The notes under the pieces: model-generated
Told to the model about the DNA's origin: nothing
Database searches by the model: none
The model's input: only the letters and a program-made list of their open reading frames with translations
Assembly: GCF_029338515.1 (NCBI RefSeq)
Contig: NZ_CP119988.1
Coordinates: forward strand, 3,286,001-3,350,000
Source of the DNA: Haloglomus litoreum
Lineage (GTDB): Archaea; Halobacteriota; Halobacteria; Halobacteriales; Haloarculaceae
Length of the DNA stretch: 64,000 nt
Direction of reading: 5' to 3'
Part shown: positions 23,511 to 31,078 of the stretch, in pieces
How positions within the stretch are numbered: the first letter of the stretch is position 1
How the letters are laid out: each line of letters starts with the position of its first letter
Position numbers and translations under genes: made by a program

Positions 23511-25547
23511 TCAGACGAGGCGGCCGGTCCCCTTGCGGCCGAGGATCTCGGTCTCGACGGCGTTGTTCACCGCGACCTTCTCGTTCTTCCAGACGCGCTC
23601 GCCCTGCTCGTCGTGGTAGGCGACGTGCGCGAACGCGAACTTCCGGACGTCGATGCCGGGCGTGGCGTCGGCGGCCTCGAACCCGGCCCGCAGCACCTTG
23701 ACCAGCTCGTGCCGGGAGAGGTTGCCGCTGGCGAGATCGAGCCGGAGCCCGTCGCGGTGGTGGTCCTGGAGCGTCGCGCCGTAGCGCTGGACCCACTTGC
23801 CGAACGGGGAGTCCTCGGGAACCTCCTGGTCGGCACTCGATAGGAGCGACCGGATGCCGCGCTGGATGCCGTCGAGGTCGCGTTCGAGGATGGCCATCAG
23901 CTCCTGCACCCGGTCCCGGACGATGCTGTCGGCGAAGGAGAGCTGCTGCATCGTCGACAGCAGCGACTCGTACTTCCGGAACGTCCGACTGACCGTACTC
24001 GTCGACGTGTCGGCGGCGTCGGCGAGCGCCGCCTGGTCCTCGAACTCGCCACCGTCGGCCAGCGCTCGCAACACACCCTGCTGGTGCTCGGTCGGTGGGT
24101 CCTCCAGCATCGCCTTCGTCGCGAGGTTGCGCTCCTGGTCGACGGCGAGGTCGATGGGATCACCGACGATGTCGACCGCCTGCCGGACCTCCTGCTCCAT
24201 CGCGACGGGCGCGAAGTGGTCGTCGGGGACCCAGTGCTCGGCCTCGGGCCGGCGACTGAGCCCGGCCCACTGGATGGCGTTCACGAGGTACTCCTGCAGC
24301 TCGACTGCGAGATCGTCGATGGTCAGCCCACCGTCGGCGTGCTCGGTGAGGAAGGGGATGGACACGTCGTAGGGCGTGTACCCCCGTGACCACTGGACCT
24401 CCAGCTTCGGGTGGTCGGTCGGATGCCCGTCCGGGTCCCGCGCGTCCTCGCGAGCGTTCTTCATGAGGTAGCACTTCAGCAGCTTGCCGACGCCGTGCCC
24501 ACTGTAGAGGTTCGAGAGCCCGGTCGGGTTGAGCGAGACGGCGGTCCGCTTGCCCGACACGTCCTCGTTGTCCCACTTCAGCTCTCCCTGGCCCTGCCGG
24601 CGGCTGGAGAAGACAGCGAGCCGCTCCAGCAGGCCCTCGGGGTTGACCAGGTGCTGATCGGCGACCTGCTTCAGCACGCGCACGTAGTACGCGAGCCCGG
24701 TGATTCGAGAGCGCTCGTGGACGTGATCGCGGGCGAACCAGTCCGGGCGGATGCCGAGCTGGCCGGCGAACCCCTGGATCACATCGAGGAGGTCCTCGCG
24801 ATCGACGCTCGAGGATTTCACCTCGATGCGAACGCCCTCGGGACAGCCCCGGAGCGAGTCGATGGGCTCGTCGTCGTCGATGTTGATGCCTTCGAGCGCG
24901 GGGCGAATGATGAGCGTGACGCGCCGGTTCAGGTTCGGGTCCGACGCGTCGACGAGCGGCGCGGTGAACTCGATGTAGCTCTCCCCGCTGTCCTGCGGGC
25001 GCGTCTTGATGTTCCCCTGCCAGTACCCCGCGTTCTTGTGGTCGTACGCCTCCGGTTGGATGCCGTGGGCTTCCAGCGACGCCTCGCTCGCGAACACCCA
25101 TTCGGTGTCGGCGGCTTCGAAGCTACAGACGAGGTCGGGCTCCCAGCGGTCGAGCAGGAGCCGATACGGGTAGAGGCCGTCCTCGCCGGGCTCGTCGGTC
25201 GTCGGCGTGAACAGCAGCTGCGCGTTCAGCTCGTGGACCTGGGGCTTCACCGTGTCGTGGATGGCCGTCGGCTCGGTGGCGCCGGGCTCGTCGCCCTCCC
25301 AGCGGCCCTCGGCGTCGCTTCGGTCCTCGCAGGTGTGCGTGCGCTGTCCGGTGACGGTCGAGAATAACTCGCGGCACCAGCGGCAGCCGCTGATGGCGTC
25401 GGAGTCCTCGTCGTCACGCTCTGCGTCGCTCGTGTCGGGCTCGGCGTCGCCGAAGACGGCCTCGGCCTGCGCGACCGGGTCGAGGTCGGCGTCGATGGCC
25501 TCCTCGATCTCGTCGTCGCCGACTGGTTCGCGGCGCTCGCGGGCCAT
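23511..25547 (-). CDS. Large element protein with internal helix-turn-helix, candidate replication initiator, 678 aa
   Basis: The N-terminus is very acidic and has a Cys/His zinc motif (SGCRWCRELFSTVTGQRTHTCE). A central alpha/beta region of about 400 residues follows, with no motif I can name. Residues of about 485-545 contain a clear helix-turn-helix (EHQQGVLRALADGGEFEDQAALADAADTSTSTVSRTFRKYE). The C-terminal 130 residues are mixed. Large proteins of this kind are conserved in haloarchaeal plasmids and proviruses. A role in replication initiation is inferred from its operon with a sliding clamp and a nuclease. It is the last gene of the operon and begins one base after the preceding stop. 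Confidence 0.7.
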   Translation of the reverse strand: MARERREPVGDDEIEEAIDADLDPVAQAEAVFGDAEPDTSDAERDDEDSDAISGCRWCRELFSTVTGQRTHTCEDRSDAEGRWEGDEPGATEPTAIHDTVKPQVHELNAQLLFTPTTDEPGEDGLYPYRLLLDRWEPDLVCSFEAADTEWVFASEASLEAHGIQPEAYDHKNAGYWQGNIKTRPQDSGESYIEFTAPLVDASDPNLNRRVTLIIRPALEGINIDDDEPIDSLRGCPEGVRIEVKSSSVDREDLLDVIQGFAGQLGIRPDWFARDHVHERSRITGLAYYVRVLKQVADQHLVNPEGLLERLAVFSSRRQGQGELKWDNEDVSGKRTAVSLNPTGLSNLYSGHGVGKLLKCYLMKNAREDARDPDGHPTDHPKLEVQWSRGYTPYDVSIPFLTEHADGGLTIDDLAVELQEYLVNAIQWAGLSRRPEAEHWVPDDHFAPVAMEQEVRQAVDIVGDPIDLAVDQERNLATKAMLEDPPTEHQQGVLRALADGGEFEDQAALADAADTSTSTVSRTFRKYESLLSTMQQLSFADSIVRDRVQELMAILERDLDGIQRGIRSLLSSADQEVPEDSPFGKWVQRYGATLQDHHRDGLRLDLASGNLSRHELVKVLRAGFEAADATPGIDVRKFAFAHVAYHDEQGERVWKNEKVAVNNAVETEILGRKGTGRLV

Positions 25548-25679
25548 CTACGCGGTCACCTCCAGCCGGCCGAAGTGCTCGCGCCGCGTCCAGGGCACGA
25601 CCCGGGCGGCGCCGCGGCCGTAGGCCCAGACGGTCGCGCCGTGGAGGTGCTCGCGGGCGATGGTGCGGCGCCGGGCCAT
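25548..25679 (-). CDS. 43-aa basic small protein
   Basis: ATG at 25679 to TAG at 25548-25550; the next gene begins at the very next base. The product is Arg-rich (MARRRTIAREHLHGATVWAYGR...) and ends near GRLEVTA. Its exact fit between two genes of the operon supports translation. A small nucleic-acid-binding protein is possible. Confidence 0.55.
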   Translation of the reverse strand: MARRRTIAREHLHGATVWAYGRGAARVVPWTRREHFGRLEVTA

Positions 25680-26189
25680 CTACGGGTCCCCTCCGTCAGT
25701 GGCGACCGGCGTGGCGTTCGAGACGGCACTCAGCTCGGCGACCGACCGCGTGATCGTCTCGCAGTCGGGGCACCGGTAGCCCGGCCCCTCCCGGCCCTCG
25801 ACGACGCTGCCGCAGTCGTCGTGAACGAGGTCGGGGCCGGCGTCCGCTTCCGGCTCGGGGGCGGGCGCGGGCCGGGCTCGGACGGCGGGCTCGTCGCGCT
25901 CCTTCAGCGTCTTGTCGCGCTGGTTGAGCCAGGCCATGATCTGCTGGCGCGGGCCGCGCTCGATGCGGACCTCGACCGCTTGCCAGGCGTCCAACACCTC
26001 GCGTGAGCGGATGCCCTTGATGCGGGCGTGGACCGCGCGCTGCAGCGTCCGGTCGGTGTGGCCCGGCCCGCGTTCGACCAGCTCGCGGTCGAGCCAGCGG
26101 CCGGGGTCCTCGCCGATGTCGGCCGCGATGGGCTCGCGCCACGCCGGCGTCGCGTCGTCGTCGCCGGCGCTCTGGAACTCAGACGGCAT
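25680..26189 (-). CDS. Element protein with C-terminal zinc ribbon, 169 aa
   Basis: The ATG at 26189 overlaps the upstream stop by one base. The helical middle (about residues 20-100) includes VLDAWQAVEVRIERGPRQQIMAWLNQRDKTLK. A Pro/Ala linker leads to HDDCGSVVEGREGPGYRCPDCE, a ribbon-like set with CxxC and a lone upstream Cys. Probably DNA- or protein-binding; no family is recognised. Confidence 0.65.
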   Translation of the reverse strand: MPSEFQSAGDDDATPAWREPIAADIGEDPGRWLDRELVERGPGHTDRTLQRAVHARIKGIRSREVLDAWQAVEVRIERGPRQQIMAWLNQRDKTLKERDEPAVRARPAPAPEPEADAGPDLVHDDCGSVVEGREGPGYRCPDCETITRSVAELSAVSNATPVATDGGDP

Positions 26190-26467
26190 CAACCCTCACC
26201 CCCGTCGACGACCTGCTCCTGGCTCCCGCCGTCGCTGTGCCAGAGCCCCCAGAGTCGCCGTCTGACCCGCTCCCGGACCCGGTCACGCTCGGCCTCAGTG
26301 AGGTCGTAGCAGGTCGGGCAGTAGTCGACGGTCCGCTCGCGGTACGGATGCCGCACCCAGGCCAGACAGGCCGCACACCGCCCAGGGCTGGACCGGCCGA
26401 ACTCCGCGTCGCCGACCTTATCGACCGGCGGGAGGTCCGACGGCGGGTCGGCACCGTCACTCGACAC
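26189..26467 (-). CDS. Small zinc-ribbon protein, 92 aa
   Basis: GTG start. Two CxxC motifs (CAACLAW and CPTCYDL) about 20 residues apart make a treble-clef or ribbon zinc site. They are followed by an Arg-rich helix (ERDRVRERVRRRLWGLW) suited to nucleic-acid contact. The stop overlaps the downstream ATG, and the start overlaps the end of the nuclease gene by 11 bases. Confidence 0.7.
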   Translation of the reverse strand: MSSDGADPPSDLPPVDKVGDAEFGRSSPGRCAACLAWVRHPYRERTVDYCPTCYDLTEAERDRVRERVRRRLWGLWHSDGGSQEQVVDGGEG

Positions 26468-26960
26468 CGTCGCTCACCTCCGCGTCCCGGAAGACGTGCG
26501 ACCACGCCAGCTTCGTGTGCGTACACCGCCCGTCGACCTCGATCCAGCTCCCGCGCAGCTCGTCGACCAGCGACGCCGGGACGAGCTTCATGGCCAGGGG
26601 GTCGCGGTCGGGATACGGCACCGCAACCACGAACACGTAGACGCCGGCGGACTCCAGCAGCTCGGCGTGCTGCCCCTCGCGGAGGTAGAAGCGCCCGGTC
26701 TTCTCGGCCTGGCCTTGGACAGCGGCGACGCTCTTGATCTCGACGGGCGTGCCCTGCTCGACCAGCGCGATGCCGGCGAACGGGAGCCGCTCACTTGGCG
26801 CGAGGCACTGCTCGGCGATGGCATCGTGCCGGCTGTCTCGCTCGGGCGCGGCCCGAAGTTCCTCGACCCGCTGAATCACCGTCGCCTCGACGCGCTCGCC
26901 GAGGCGTTTCGACCGGGCGAGTCGACTGTCGGCCTCGGGCTGACGGCGGGACACGCTCAT
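26457..26960 (-). CDS. PD-(D/E)xK-fold nuclease-like protein, 167 aa
   Basis: The core GIALVEQGTPVEIKSVAAVQ gives an E-x-K signature (Glu74, Lys76). It is followed by RFYLREGQHAELL and a hydrophobic strand (GVYVFVVAV), as in Holliday-resolvase-like and restriction-like folds. Glu24 in the first helix could be the usual helix A acid. The canonical Asp before the E-x-K strand is not obvious, so catalysis is uncertain. The setting between a sliding-clamp-like gene and the large candidate initiator points to processing of replication or recombination intermediates. Confidence 0.65.
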   Translation of the reverse strand: MSVSRRQPEADSRLARSKRLGERVEATVIQRVEELRAAPERDSRHDAIAEQCLAPSERLPFAGIALVEQGTPVEIKSVAAVQGQAEKTGRFYLREGQHAELLESAGVYVFVVAVPYPDRDPLAMKLVPASLVDELRGSWIEVDGRCTHTKLAWSHVFRDAEVSDGVE

Positions 26961-27850
26961 GCCCTACCTCCGGACTGCAGGATGGGCGCGACGTGGTACT
27001 CGGCCTCGGCGACGGGCCGCTGTTCGCCGTGGCGCTCGGCTTTCAGCGTCCAGCGCAGCCGGAAGTCCGTGTCCGCACCGAACTGGAACGAGACGACGGC
27101 GCCGTCTGGGATGGATCCGACGACATCGCGGACCAGATCGCCGGAGTAGACAGACTCGACCTCGGTCTCGGGCGTCCGGATGGCGTCCTCGGTCGCGACC
27201 GGCGCGTCGACGTTGTCGATATCGCTGTCACCGATGACGTGCAGCGTGCCGTCGGGCTCGCCGCGGACGTGGTACTGGTCGCTGGTACTCCCGAACCCGT
27301 CCACTGCACGGAAGGGAACGCGGGCGTGTCGGGCTGCAGCGACCAGCTGACGCCGGTCGACGGCGGCGCGGTAATCGTAGTCGCGTTCCAGCTCGGACGC
27401 CCGCAGCGTGCCCAGGTCGTCGTAGACGGCGACGGTGCGGTCGACCGGCCCCGCCCGAAGGTGTAGGGGCTGGCCGGGCTGGTCGACGGTGATCGAGACG
27501 GCCTCTTCCGCGTCGGGCTCGGCCAGCCGGGCGGTCTCGTGGAACGGCCGCAGCGCGACGATGCGCTCGGTCGGCTCGTCGCCGAAGTGCTGGAACTCCT
27601 CGAAAGCCTCGGCGAACAGCGTCGTCTCCAGCTGCATCGTTTTCGCGTCGTTGACGACCGAGGCGTGGATGCCGTCGCCGTCGACACGGAGCGGCGCCTC
27701 CGGGTGGACGATGTCGAGCGCGGCGAGCCAGTCCTGGAGGAGCCCTGGCGCGATGACGCCCTGGGTGACGATCTCCGAGGGTCCCTGTGCAGCGACCGGG
27801 TCTGGATACTCGGCGTCGCCGCCCCAGTGGGAGTTTCCGGTGAGGCTCAC
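26957..27850 (-). CDS. Divergent PCNA-like sliding clamp, 297 aa
   Basis: GTG start overlapping the upstream gene. Two similar halves are visible. The first has LLQDWLAALDIV...LRVDGDGIHASVVNDAKTM...LFAEAFEEF and RIVALRPFHETARLA, which follows the PCNA order (helix, DGI-strand, interdomain strand, helix). The second has RRQLVAAARHA, and then VESVYSGDLVRDVVGSIPDGAVVSFQFG, RLRWTL and a C-terminal AEYHVAPIL, which closely mirrors the end of archaeal PCNA (YL-SDMV, LRLEYEL, YLLAPRI). It is longer than typical PCNA (about 245 aa) through insertions near residues 145-165 and 185-225. An element-encoded clamp would recruit the host polymerase or local nuclease. The assignment is by eye. Confidence 0.68.
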   Translation of the reverse strand: MSLTGNSHWGGDAEYPDPVAAQGPSEIVTQGVIAPGLLQDWLAALDIVHPEAPLRVDGDGIHASVVNDAKTMQLETTLFAEAFEEFQHFGDEPTERIVALRPFHETARLAEPDAEEAVSITVDQPGQPLHLRAGPVDRTVAVYDDLGTLRASELERDYDYRAAVDRRQLVAAARHARVPFRAVDGFGSTSDQYHVRGEPDGTLHVIGDSDIDNVDAPVATEDAIRTPETEVESVYSGDLVRDVVGSIPDGAVVSFQFGADTDFRLRWTLKAERHGEQRPVAEAEYHVAPILQSGGRA

Positions 27851-28290
27851 GCCAGCTCACCCCTGTCGAGGTCGTACTGCTCGTCGAGCAGCCGCGCCAG
27901 CACCTCGGCCTCGGCGCCAGCCACCGGGTCGCCCGCGCCACCGAAGGCACCGGGGAACGCTCGGGTACAAGCCCACTGGACCGCGCGGGGCCGATACCCC
28001 TCGCCGTCGTAGTGGGCCTCGTAATCCCGATACCACGTGCGAGAGACCGCGCGGTCCACGTAGAGCACGCGGATCAGGCCGCGGTCGCCGTCGAGCCCCC
28101 GGAACCGGCCGCGGACCATCAGCACGGCGTAGCCGACGTGCTCGGTCGCGTCCCGGTCGGCACGGTCGAAGCGAGCCGCCCGCCAGCTGGCGGGGAGGGT
28201 CCGGGGCTCGGTTGCGGCCCGGAAATCCGCATCGTCGGGGAAGTACGTCGCGAGGACGGCCCCATCTGGCGTGGCGTCGGTCGCCGCCAT
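27847..28290 (-). CDS. Unknown element protein, 147 aa
   Basis: ATG start with overlaps on both sides. The protein is acidic with a beta-rich core (HVGYAVLMVRGRFRGLD, LIRVLYVDRAVS) and aromatic pairs (TWYRDYEAHYDGEGY). A Cys at WACTRAF is the only one. No family is recognised. It belongs to the clamp and nuclease operon. Confidence 0.65.
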   Translation of the reverse strand: MAATDATPDGAVLATYFPDDADFRAATEPRTLPASWRAARFDRADRDATEHVGYAVLMVRGRFRGLDGDRGLIRVLYVDRAVSRTWYRDYEAHYDGEGYRPRAVQWACTRAFPGAFGGAGDPVAGAEAEVLARLLDEQYDLDRGELA

Positions 28291-28517
28291 CAGGCATCAC
28301 CCTCGTCGGCCGGCCGGTGAACCCGGTTCCCGTGGGTACCCCGTGACCGGAGGACGGTCTCACCCTCGTCGGGCCCGTCCTCGGGGAAGCAGTGCTGACA
28401 CGGCGGATGGAAGGCGAGCAGGCCGCCGGTCGCGGGCTCGGCCCGCCAGTCGCTGTTGGTCCGGCTACAGGCCGGCTCGGGGCCGTCGTCGGGGCGCCGC
28501 TGCTGCTCGACGCTCAT
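28290..28517 (-). CDS. Small Cys/His protein, 75 aa
   Basis: The start is set at ATG 28517 from the 4-base overlap with the preceding stop; a longer frame upstream is Arg/Pro-rich and unlikely. One upstream Cys (PACSRTN) and a FHPPCQHCF motif could form a zinc site. The C-terminus is polar. Confidence 0.6.
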   Translation of the reverse strand: MSVEQQRRPDDGPEPACSRTNSDWRAEPATGGLLAFHPPCQHCFPEDGPDEGETVLRSRGTHGNRVHRPADEGDA

Positions 28518-28645
28518 GGCCGACACCTCCCGTCTTCGCGAGCGGTGCAGCGGGGCGGCTGGTCGGGGTCGAAGCGCTCGCCACAGAACCAGCACACCGG
28601 GTCGGGGAGGGACCCGATGTCGAGTGAGCGCTGCGGCTCACTCAT
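28514..28645 (-). CDS. 43-aa zinc-finger small protein, first gene of the minus-strand operon
   Basis: ATG at 28645. The product carries PVCWFCGERFDP and two further Cys (PRCTAREDGRC), a four-Cys arrangement suited to one zinc. It overlaps the next gene by four bases. It is the gene nearest the tRNA junction, so its promoter must lie in the 57 bases between them. Confidence 0.6.
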   Translation of the reverse strand: MSEPQRSLDIGSLPDPVCWFCGERFDPDQPPRCTAREDGRCRP

Positions 28646-28673
28646 CGGAACGCACCCCCTGAAAAACGGCTTG

Positions 28674-28690
28674 AGAGGTAATGTACCTCT
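28674..28690. promoter_or_regulatory. Perfect palindrome between tRNA-Val and the minus-strand operon, candidate operator
   Basis: AGAGGTA and TACCTCT form 7-bp arms around ATG, followed on the plus strand by TTTTT (with the last arm base, a run of six T). It lies 29-45 bases upstream of the first ATG of the minus-strand operon, where a repressor would act. Read on the plus strand it would look like a T-tailed terminator, but no plus-strand gene leads into it. Confidence 0.45.
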
Positions 28691-28702
28691 TTTTTACTGC
28701 AG

Positions 28703-28777
28703 TGGGTTGGGGCGGATTTGAACCGCCGACCTCCTCCATGTCAAGGAGGTGTCATAACCAGCCTAGACCACCAACCC
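28703..28777 (-). tRNA. tRNA-Val (anticodon GAC)
   Basis: The minus strand folds into a full cloverleaf: acceptor GGGTTGG/CCAACCC, anticodon stem CCTCC/GGAGG around loop TTGACAT (anticodon GAC), and T arm GGCGG-TTCAAAT-CCGCC. The discriminator base is A and no CCA is encoded. Its 3' end is the junction with the integrated element, so this half is the probable att site. Confidence 0.95.
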
Positions 28778-28996
28778 GACCTGCACTTCCTCGTACCGCG
28801 TTTGGTAGTTTGAAGGTTTCGGAACGGTGGCCCGAGCGGAGGGGACTTCGATGCGTTACCGACCCTCGTGACAGCGACCGACACTGTATCGACCAATTCG
28901 GGTGCGAGGGGCACTCGTGCTCCCCACCCCTTCACTTAAATCACCAGAGATTACCGCGCCAAAACGTATGCACTAAACGAACAGTCAAGAGAATGT
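28778..28996. promoter_or_regulatory. tRNA and secreted-protein promoter region
   Basis: Chromosomal gap between the tRNA (left, minus) and the secreted-protein gene (right, plus). An ACTTAAAT element at about 28930 is a plausible TATA box for the plus-strand gene, leaving a leader of about 40 bases. No gene is seen. Confidence 0.4.
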
Positions 28997-30898
28997 ATGT
29001 TCAGTCGAACGGGACGGATATTCGCGACGGCCATCGTGGCACTGGCCGTCGTGCTCTCGATGGCAGCAGGGCCAGCGATGGCCGCACAGGACGATGGTGG
29101 ATTGCTCGGTGGCGACGACTCGGACGACGGCACGCTGGGGGGCGACTCCGGTATCGATGTCGGCACCGACGGCGTGAGTGTGGGTGGTGACTCCGGCGTC
29201 GAGGCCGGAACGGACGGCGTGAGTGTCGGCGGCGACTCCGGCGTCAACGTGAGTACCGACGGCGTCAGTGTGGCCGGACAGGATGTCGGCGACGACGCCG
29301 TCTCCGGGGACTCGGCCTCGCTCCCCGGTACCGAGGACGGCCCGGTCGGCACCGACGGCTCGAACCTCGAGATCGGCGGCGACCAGGGTGTCTCCGTGGG
29401 CACGGACGGCGTGAGCGCCGGCGGCGACTCCGGTGTCGATGTCGGCACCGACGGCGTCAGCGTGGCCGGGCAGGATGTCGGCGGCGACGGACTCCCAGGC
29501 GGCGACAGCGTCCCCGGTGCGGATGGCCTCCCCGGTGCGGAGGGCCTTCCGGGCGGCGATAGTCTCCCCGGTGCGGGGAGCGGCGATGTCCCGACCGGTC
29601 CGGTGCCGGTCGACATCAGCTACTCGCTGAGCTCTGTCAACGACGGCGTCGTCATGGCCGGCTCCGACGCCGGTCCGGAGGGGGCCGGGTTCGATCTGGT
29701 GCTGGCGACCGCCCCGACCGGCGACACCGAGCAGACGCTCGTCTCCAACCTGGAGGCCTCCGGGACGGACCGTACCTACCTCGACCTCGACAACAGGGGC
29801 ACCGCGAGCCCTGACGGGCTCGAGAACGCCGACGGCGCACTCTACACGGTGAACGAGAGCGGCGGGACGTACATCCTCGCGCTCTCGCGTGACAACCTCC
29901 AGGCGAGTGGCATGGGCTTCGTCCAGGGTGAGCAGGCCGGCGTCGTCAACGCGCAGAACACGCCCGGCACCCAGGAGGGGACGCTGGCTGGTGGCCTGAA
30001 CCCTGCCGGCATCGCCAGCGCGGGCCCGTCGGCGCCGGTCGGTCCGGAGGCGCCCGAACGGCTCGGTGGCGGCATCAACTGCAACGGCGAGGAGTGCCGG
30101 ACCGGGACGGCGGGTATCTACGAGCAGCTCCCCGACAACGAGTACACGCAGACGCTGCGCAACAACTACCCGTTCCCGCAGACGATCGACCAGAGCGGCG
30201 TCGTGGCACCGTGCAACAAGCCCGTCGGCCCCGACGACCTGCCCGCGGAGCAGCTCCCCGGGCTCTCTGACCTGCCGAAGGGTACCCTGCCGGGCGTGCC
30301 GACCTCGCTGCTGACCAACGACGCGGTGCTCGGCCTCGCGTTCGGCGCGGCCCCGGCGCCGTGTGAGGTCACGAAGCCGCTGGCCGACCCGGTGGCGAAC
30401 CCGGCGGCGGAGCCGGGGCAGTCCAGCCCGACGTTCGATGTCGGCAACGGCGGGTTCAGCACCCAGGACGGCCTCAGCGGCGTCCGGATGTTCGAGGTCG
30501 GACCGGGCGGTAACATCGGGACCGCCGACGGCGTCTCCGCCGTGGTCCTGAGTCAGGAGCAGCAGGCCGGCGTCTTCGAGGTCGACGCCTCGAACAGCGA
30601 GTACCAGTACGTCCTCATCGACACGCGCACGGAGCGGGCGGACGGCGTCACGTCCGGCGACTACCAGACCTCGCTGCGGGAGGACTACGCCGGCCTCGAC
30701 ACCGGCTTCGAGAACGGCCCCGAGACCGGGGAGTTCTCCGGCGAGGTCGCCCCGAGCGTGGTCCAGAAGCAGATCGTCAAGCTCCGGCTGGAGTGCGACA
30801 GCAGCGGCTGCCAGCCCAGCTACTCCGGGCTCCCGAGCCTGGGTGCGCTCCCCGAGATCCCGAACCCGCTCGCCGGTGACCCGGGCCTTCCGGCCTGA
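28997..30898 (+). CDS. Secreted low-complexity repeat protein, 633 aa
   Basis: A Sec signal peptide is clear (residues 1-30, ending GPAMA-AQ). Residues of about 40-190 are imperfect repeats of GTDGVSVGGDSGV, rich in Gly and Asp. The rest is acidic with mixed beta-rich segments, and contains short Cys pairs (INCNGEECR and LECDSSGCQPS). No C-terminal anchor or PGF-type sorting signal is seen. Asp/Gly repeats can bind calcium or form an extended cell-surface stalk, which is inference. It is related to the next gene by signal peptide, Gly/Asp repeats and the C-x(5-6)-C segments. Confidence 0.8.
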   Translation: MFSRTGRIFATAIVALAVVLSMAAGPAMAAQDDGGLLGGDDSDDGTLGGDSGIDVGTDGVSVGGDSGVEAGTDGVSVGGDSGVNVSTDGVSVAGQDVGDDAVSGDSASLPGTEDGPVGTDGSNLEIGGDQGVSVGTDGVSAGGDSGVDVGTDGVSVAGQDVGGDGLPGGDSVPGADGLPGAEGLPGGDSLPGAGSGDVPTGPVPVDISYSLSSVNDGVVMAGSDAGPEGAGFDLVLATAPTGDTEQTLVSNLEASGTDRTYLDLDNRGTASPDGLENADGALYTVNESGGTYILALSRDNLQASGMGFVQGEQAGVVNAQNTPGTQEGTLAGGLNPAGIASAGPSAPVGPEAPERLGGGINCNGEECRTGTAGIYEQLPDNEYTQTLRNNYPFPQTIDQSGVVAPCNKPVGPDDLPAEQLPGLSDLPKGTLPGVPTSLLTNDAVLGLAFGAAPAPCEVTKPLADPVANPAAEPGQSSPTFDVGNGGFSTQDGLSGVRMFEVGPGGNIGTADGVSAVVLSQEQQAGVFEVDASNSEYQYVLIDTRTERADGVTSGDYQTSLREDYAGLDTGFENGPETGEFSGEVAPSVVQKQIVKLRLECDSSGCQPSYSGLPSLGALPEIPNPLAGDPGLPA

Positions 30899-31078
30899 TC
30901 CGCGGCCGGCTCACCGCTCGATTCCTCCGGCGGATTCCGGGTGCTCGATGCTTCTCCACGCGTACTCCCTGGTATCGGCCAACTTGATTGAACATTCAGT
31001 CAAAAACGGCCGTAATAAACACCCGGACATAGCGGCCGCAAGGGGTATGGGGCGAGATGAGACAGTATCGGGCACAAC

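Larger units (their letters stand above)
1..28702. mobile_element. Integrated element (provirus or plasmid), right-hand part, ending at tRNA-Val
   Basis: Everything left of the tRNA 3' end differs in style from the chromosome to the right: overlapping small membrane genes on the plus strand, a patchwork middle with an IS, a resolvase and a DNA methyltransferase, and a minus-strand operon of small zinc proteins, a sliding clamp and a probable replication protein. Junction with the 3' end of a tRNA gene is the usual archaeal integration pattern. No tyrosine integrase and no second copy of the tRNA 3' segment were found in the window, so the element must continue to the left. Whether it is a virus, a vesicle-forming plasmid or a conjugative element is not settled by the sequence. 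Confidence 0.8.

Noticed and set aside
29157-29560. Regularly spaced repeats in the secreted protein, considered as CRISPR or non-coding repeat
   Set aside because: The repeats keep the reading frame, encode GTDGVSVGG-type units and have no unique spacers.
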